Source: Sphingobacteriales bacterium (GTDB lineage Bacteria; Bacteroidota; Bacteroidia; Chitinophagales; Chitinophagaceae). Taken from it: a stretch of DNA of 9,411 nucleotides. The notes beneath the pieces were generated by a model that was not told where the DNA came from, made no database searches, and was given only the letters and a program-made list of their open reading frames with translations. The stretch is from contig REAQ01000184.1 in the NCBI GenBank assembly GCA_004294195.1, positions 1 through 9,411 of the forward strand, in the 5' to 3' direction. The position numbers and the translations under genes are program-made. Numbering within the stretch: position 1 is the first letter of the stretch; each line of letters opens with the position of its first letter. Shown here piece by piece: positions 6,603 to 9,411 of the stretch.

Positions 6603-7529
6603 ATGTTGACTAGATTTCTCTTTATACCGCTTCTGCTCTTGCAACTCGCTGTTATCGGGAATACACAACCTATTGGTGATACCGCTGTGCCGGACAAAAC
6701 AAAAGTATGGGTAGTTGCATCCGCCCAGTCCGCACTGTGGGCAGGCTCCTTTATTGCACTCAACAAGGCCTGGTATGCTGATTACCCTAAACAGTCGTTT
6801 CATTTCTTTAATGACCTTCCGGAGTGGCTACAGATGGACAAGGCCGGGCATGTTTGGACGGCGTACCAGATCAGCAGGGTCTCCGGAGATATCTGGCGCT
6901 GGACGGGGATTAACGAGAGAAAAGCGATCTGGCTTGGGGGTATCAGTGGTGTGGCCTACCAAAGTATCATAGAGATCCTGGATGGGTTCTCGGCAGAATG
7001 GGGTTTTTCCATTTGGGACATGACCGCTAACGTCATCGGATCAGGTGCCTATGTAAGCCAGCAACTGCTATGGAAAGAGCAAAGGATCTCTGTAAAGTTC
7101 AGTTATTTTCCATACCAATACCCTGCAGACCAGCGGCCAAGGGCAACCGAACTTTTTGGAGAGGGAGCTGAAGCTGTCTTGAAAGACTATAACAGCCAAA
7201 CCTATTGGATCAGCACAAATCTGCATAGTTTCTTTCCTCAGAGCAGGATTCCCCGATGGCTGAATCTTGCCGTCGGCTATAACGGCAGAGTGATGCTGGG
7301 CGGAAGGGAGAATATCTGGACCGTTGAAAACGGACAAACCATAGACAGATCTGATGTTGCCCGCTACCGCCGCTTTTTTTTATCAGTGGATATGGATCTC
7401 ACTAAAATACCCACTAAGAAAAAATGGTTGAAAACAGTATTTTCTGCCGTAAATGTGATCAAGATACCGGCTCCTGCATTAGAGCTGAATACAAATGGCG
7501 GCATCAGGTTCCACGGCATTTACTTTTGA
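6603..7529 (+). CDS. DUF2279 family envelope protein
   Basis: This 308-residue protein has an N-terminal signal peptide (MLTRFLFIPLLLLQLAVIGN, cleavage near 20-22, no lipobox cysteine). It contains the DUF2279 (YfiM-like) core: FFNDLPEWLQMDKAGHVW (68-85), with the conserved DKxGH (Asp79, His83), and DGFSAEWGFSIWDMTANVIGSG (127-148), with Asp139 and Asn143. Several hydrophobic stretches separate these, and the C-terminal half reads as beta-strands ending in Phe (GIRFHGIYF). It is therefore probably periplasmic or outer-membrane associated. The biochemical function of the family is not known. The start is chosen for the signal peptide; it lies 55 bp from the divergent phospho-sugar mutase start. 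Its TGA stop abuts the stop of the convergent phosphoribosyltransferase with no space between, so the two transcripts must overlap at their 3' ends. Confidence 0.8.
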   Translation: MLTRFLFIPLLLLQLAVIGNTQPIGDTAVPDKTKVWVVASAQSALWAGSFIALNKAWYADYPKQSFHFFNDLPEWLQMDKAGHVWTAYQISRVSGDIWRWTGINERKAIWLGGISGVAYQSIIEILDGFSAEWGFSIWDMTANVIGSGAYVSQQLLWKEQRISVKFSYFPYQYPADQRPRATELFGEGAEAVLKDYNSQTYWISTNLHSFFPQSRIPRWLNLAVGYNGRVMLGGRENIWTVENGQTIDRSDVARYRRFFLSVDMDLTKIPTKKKWLKTVFSAVNVIKIPAPALELNTNGGIRFHGIYF

Positions 7530-8033
7530 TCAGGCCACATAGGCACCCGTAACCTGGTTGCCCTCCACTTCCACGTAGATATGCTCATGGAGAAAAGTGG
7601 ACAGGGAAAGACCCACATAATCAGGATGAACAGGAAATTTCCGATGGCTGCGTTCCACCATCACCAGGGTCTGTACCTTTCTCGGGGAAAATGAAAGGAT
7701 CGGCTTCAGGGCATAAGTAAGCGTTTTGCCGCTGTTAGACACATCGTCAACAATGATCACCACTTTCCCGTTTAGATTTATTTGCTGGTCGATGGAGATG
7801 GATTGGTATTGTTTTTTATCGATGGTGATCGATATCAGTTCAATGGTTTTGGAAGAAATGCTTTGAAGAATCTCAGCGAGGTTTCTGGCAAGCACTACGC
7901 CATGTTCGCGGATACCCGCAAGCACTAGTTGCTGTTCTTCCGAATTGTTTTCCAGGATCTCGTAGGCCATGCGGTGCAATTTTTTTGCAGCCACATCACC
8001 ATTGAGAATATAATTTTTACCCGTTGTAGACAT
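7530..8033 (-). CDS. PyrR-like phosphoribosyltransferase family protein
   Basis: A 167-residue type I phosphoribosyltransferase. The PRPP-binding loop VVIIVDDVSNSGKT is at residues 91-104, with the two acidic residues Asp96 and Asp97. An early segment, VLAGIREHGVVLARNLAEIL (37-56), matches the first substrate/diphosphate loop. The C-terminal part, VERSHRKFPVHPDYVGLSLST (126-146), resembles the end of PyrR (RGHRELPIRADYVGK). PyrR proteins are uracil phosphoribosyltransferases that often also regulate pyrimidine genes. No pyr gene is adjacent, so the substrate (uracil, hypoxanthine or other) is undecided. The start is set at ATG 8033 (MSTTGKNYIL); the open frame reaches 8096, but the extra 21 residues are not family-like and would overlap the divergent gene at 8079. 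No terminator is visible between it and the convergent DUF2279 gene. Confidence 0.82.
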   Translation of the reverse strand: MSTTGKNYILNGDVAAKKLHRMAYEILENNSEEQQLVLAGIREHGVVLARNLAEILQSISSKTIELISITIDKKQYQSISIDQQINLNGKVVIIVDDVSNSGKTLTYALKPILSFSPRKVQTLVMVERSHRKFPVHPDYVGLSLSTFLHEHIYVEVEGNQVTGAYVA

Positions 8034-8078
8034 ATCAAGGTATCTGGGACGTAAATTAGCAAAATGTAACCAAGGATT

Positions 8079-9398
8079 ATGGAATTGATTCAGCAAATTC
8101 TCTTTGTTGTGGCTGCAGCCGGAGCCATCTACCTTTTCGCCCGGAAACTGGCTGAGATGCGCCGCAACATCAACCTAGGCAGACAGGATAGCCTGAACAA
8201 CCAACCTGAGCGGCGTTGGAAAAACGTTCTTCTGCTGGCTTTCGGCCAGAAGAAGATGTTTGCCAAACCCCTGGTTGCTATCATGCATTTTATTATCTAT
8301 GCCGGATTCCTGATCATCAATATTGAGGTACTGGAGATCTTTGTGGATGGGGTATTAGGAACCCATCGCGTGTTTGCGGCCCCGTTGGGTGCGGCCTATC
8401 CATACCTGATCAATGCTTTTGAATGGCTGGCGGTAGGCGTGATCCTCGTTTGTATTGCTTTCCTTTTCCGCAGGGATATCATGAAGGTCAAACGTCTCAA
8501 CCAACCCGAACTCAAGGGATGGCCCCTCAGCGATGCACACATTATTCTTGTGACAGAGATCGTACTGATGAGCTTGTTCCTTATCCTGAATGCTTCGGAC
8601 ACGCTTTTACAATCCAGGGGCATTGAACCTTACGGACAGCACCCAACGGGAAATTTTGCTGTTTCTCAATACCTCCATCCCTCGCTGAATGGTTTAGGTG
8701 ATGGTGCATTGAAAGGGCTGGAGCGGGTTTCATGGTGGTTGCATATCCTGGGTATCTTCGCTTTTCTCAATTATCTTCCCTATTCCAAACACCTGCATAT
8801 TCTTTTCGCTTTCCCGAACGCTTATTATGCACGTCTTGAACCGCAGGGTAAAATAGAAAACATGACGGCCATCCAGCAGGAGGTTCTATATGCCATGCAA
8901 CCGGAACTGGCACCCACGGATGGACAAGAACCTCCAAAACGATTTGGTGCTAAAGATATCTTTGACCTGAGCTGGCACAATCTGCTGGAAGCATACAGCT
9001 GTACGGAATGTGGCCGTTGCTCGTCATCATGCCCCGCCAATGCTACCGGTAAAATTCTTTCGCCCAGGAAAATCATGATGGACACCCGGGACAGGATGGA
9101 AGAGGTTGGGCGTAACATCAAGCAGAACGGATCATTTGTGGATGATGGAAAATCACTGTTACACAACTATATCACTGAGGAAGAGATCAGGGCATGCACT
9201 ACCTGCCAGGCCTGTGTAGAAGCCTGCCCAGTATCCATAAGCCCGCTGGATATCATTCTTCAATTGAGAAGGTACCAGGCCATGGAAGAATCCAATGTTC
9301 CTCAGGAATGGACAGCAATGTTCAGCAACACGGAAAATAATTTCGCCCCATGGAAGTTCTCGCCGGATGAGCGGGATGCATGGACTCAAACTAGCTAG
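8079..9398 (+). CDS. Membrane-bound 4Fe-4S (Fe-S)-binding oxidoreductase subunit
   Basis: A 439-residue inner-membrane electron carrier. The N-terminal half has about five transmembrane segments (near 4-21, 64-88, 107-130, 152-172, 218-243), with membrane histidines (His70, His222, His238, His240) and the FLNYLPYSKHLHILFAF pattern. This resembles the heme b-binding NarI/HdrE/DsrM type. The cytoplasmic half carries two ferredoxin motifs, C308-x2-C311-x2-C314-x3-C318-P and C373-x2-C376-x2-C379-x3-C383-P, for two [4Fe-4S] clusters, as in HdrC/GlpC. It likely moves electrons between the quinone pool and a soluble partner; the donor and acceptor are unknown. In many Bacteroidota the next gene is a cysteine-rich CCG-domain (Fe-S)-binding protein, which would lie beyond the window. 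ATG 8079 is preceded by AAGG with a very short gap. The last codons (ACT AGC TAG) fall within a TAGCTNN repeat, so the C-terminal residues may be repeat-derived. Confidence 0.85.
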   Translation: MELIQQILFVVAAAGAIYLFARKLAEMRRNINLGRQDSLNNQPERRWKNVLLLAFGQKKMFAKPLVAIMHFIIYAGFLIINIEVLEIFVDGVLGTHRVFAAPLGAAYPYLINAFEWLAVGVILVCIAFLFRRDIMKVKRLNQPELKGWPLSDAHIILVTEIVLMSLFLILNASDTLLQSRGIEPYGQHPTGNFAVSQYLHPSLNGLGDGALKGLERVSWWLHILGIFAFLNYLPYSKHLHILFAFPNAYYARLEPQGKIENMTAIQQEVLYAMQPELAPTDGQEPPKRFGAKDIFDLSWHNLLEAYSCTECGRCSSSCPANATGKILSPRKIMMDTRDRMEEVGRNIKQNGSFVDDGKSLLHNYITEEEIRACTTCQACVEACPVSISPLDIILQLRRYQAMEESNVPQEWTAMFSNTENNFAPWKFSPDERDAWTQTS

Positions 9399-9411
9399 TA
9401 GCTTTTAGCTA
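9392..9411 (+). repeat. TAGCTNN heptanucleotide word repeat, cut by window end
   Basis: Three tandem words are visible: TAGCTAG (9392-9398), TAGCTTT (9399-9405) and TAGCTA (9406-9411, incomplete). The first contains the stop codon of the Fe-S protein. It is similar in style to the 8-nt word repeat at 4785-4849, though the words differ. The extent to the right cannot be seen. Confidence 0.5.

Noticed and set aside
6548..6766. Upstream extension of the phospho-sugar mutase frame to an ATG at 6766
   Set aside because: The extra 73 residues are not family-like, overlap the signal peptide region of the divergent DUF2279 gene, and the family N-terminus begins naturally at ATG 6547.
8034..8096. Extension of the phosphoribosyltransferase to an ATG at 8096
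   Set aside because: The added 21 residues do not resemble the family and would overlap the divergent Fe-S gene start at 8079; ATG 8033 gives a normal N-terminus.
7530..8096. PyrR attenuation or pyrimidine operon context
   Set aside because: No pyr gene or recognisable PyrR-binding leader is present nearby, so no regulatory role was called.

Overview
The window looks like a chromosomal stretch from a member of the Bacteroidota, most plausibly of the Chitinophagaceae type. That family-level placement is inference from gene content. The supporting signs are a carboxypeptidase-regulatory/plug/barrel outer-membrane receptor of the Bacteroidota kind, a DUF2279 protein, almost no Shine-Dalgarno sites, TAnnTTTG-type promoter boxes and moderate GC. 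I see no tRNA, rRNA, insertion sequence, prophage or CRISPR array.

Layout. Bases 1 to about 130 are much GC-richer (about 67% over the first 120 bases, against 38% over 121-180). They read better as a foreign protein fragment on the minus strand than as the start of the gene they join, so the left end may be a chimera. A DUF445 C-terminus follows (to 309). Next come a large TonB-receptor-like outer-membrane protein (441-3080) and a hairpin terminator (3107-3131) shared with the convergent gene pcm (3134-3796, minus). A 109-base divergent region carries a near-perfect 24-bp palindrome overlapping the likely pcm promoter. To its right is a two-gene operon: a double-BON lipoprotein (3906-4394) and a small BON-like/LysM protein (4402-4773). 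A 23-bp perfect inverted repeat built from 8-nt words (4785-4840) separates it from a minus-strand phospho-sugar mutase (4949-6547).

The mutase is broken near its 3' end. The frame stops right after ...ISARPS, where the family continues with the phosphate-binding GTEPK loop. The expected last 30 residues are still readable in another frame (4857-4949). About 34 nt seem to have been lost, by mutation or by assembly error. Divergent from the mutase lies a DUF2279 envelope protein (6603-7529). Its stop codon abuts that of a minus-strand PyrR-like phosphoribosyltransferase (7530-8033). The last gene (8079-9398) is a membrane protein with NarI/HdrE-like helices and two 4Fe-4S clusters. Its final codons run into a TAGCTNN word repeat that is cut by the window end.

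The genes are mostly housekeeping or envelope functions (protein repair, sugar-phosphate metabolism, nucleotide salvage or regulation, electron transfer, outer membrane) and do not form one obvious pathway. I do not see a clear new multi-gene system. The points most worth checking are the disrupted mutase, the GC-shifted left end, the word-like intergenic repeats, the palindrome at the pcm promoter, and the BON/BON-LysM pair, which looks like a duplicated and split version of the Kbp (YgaU) architecture.
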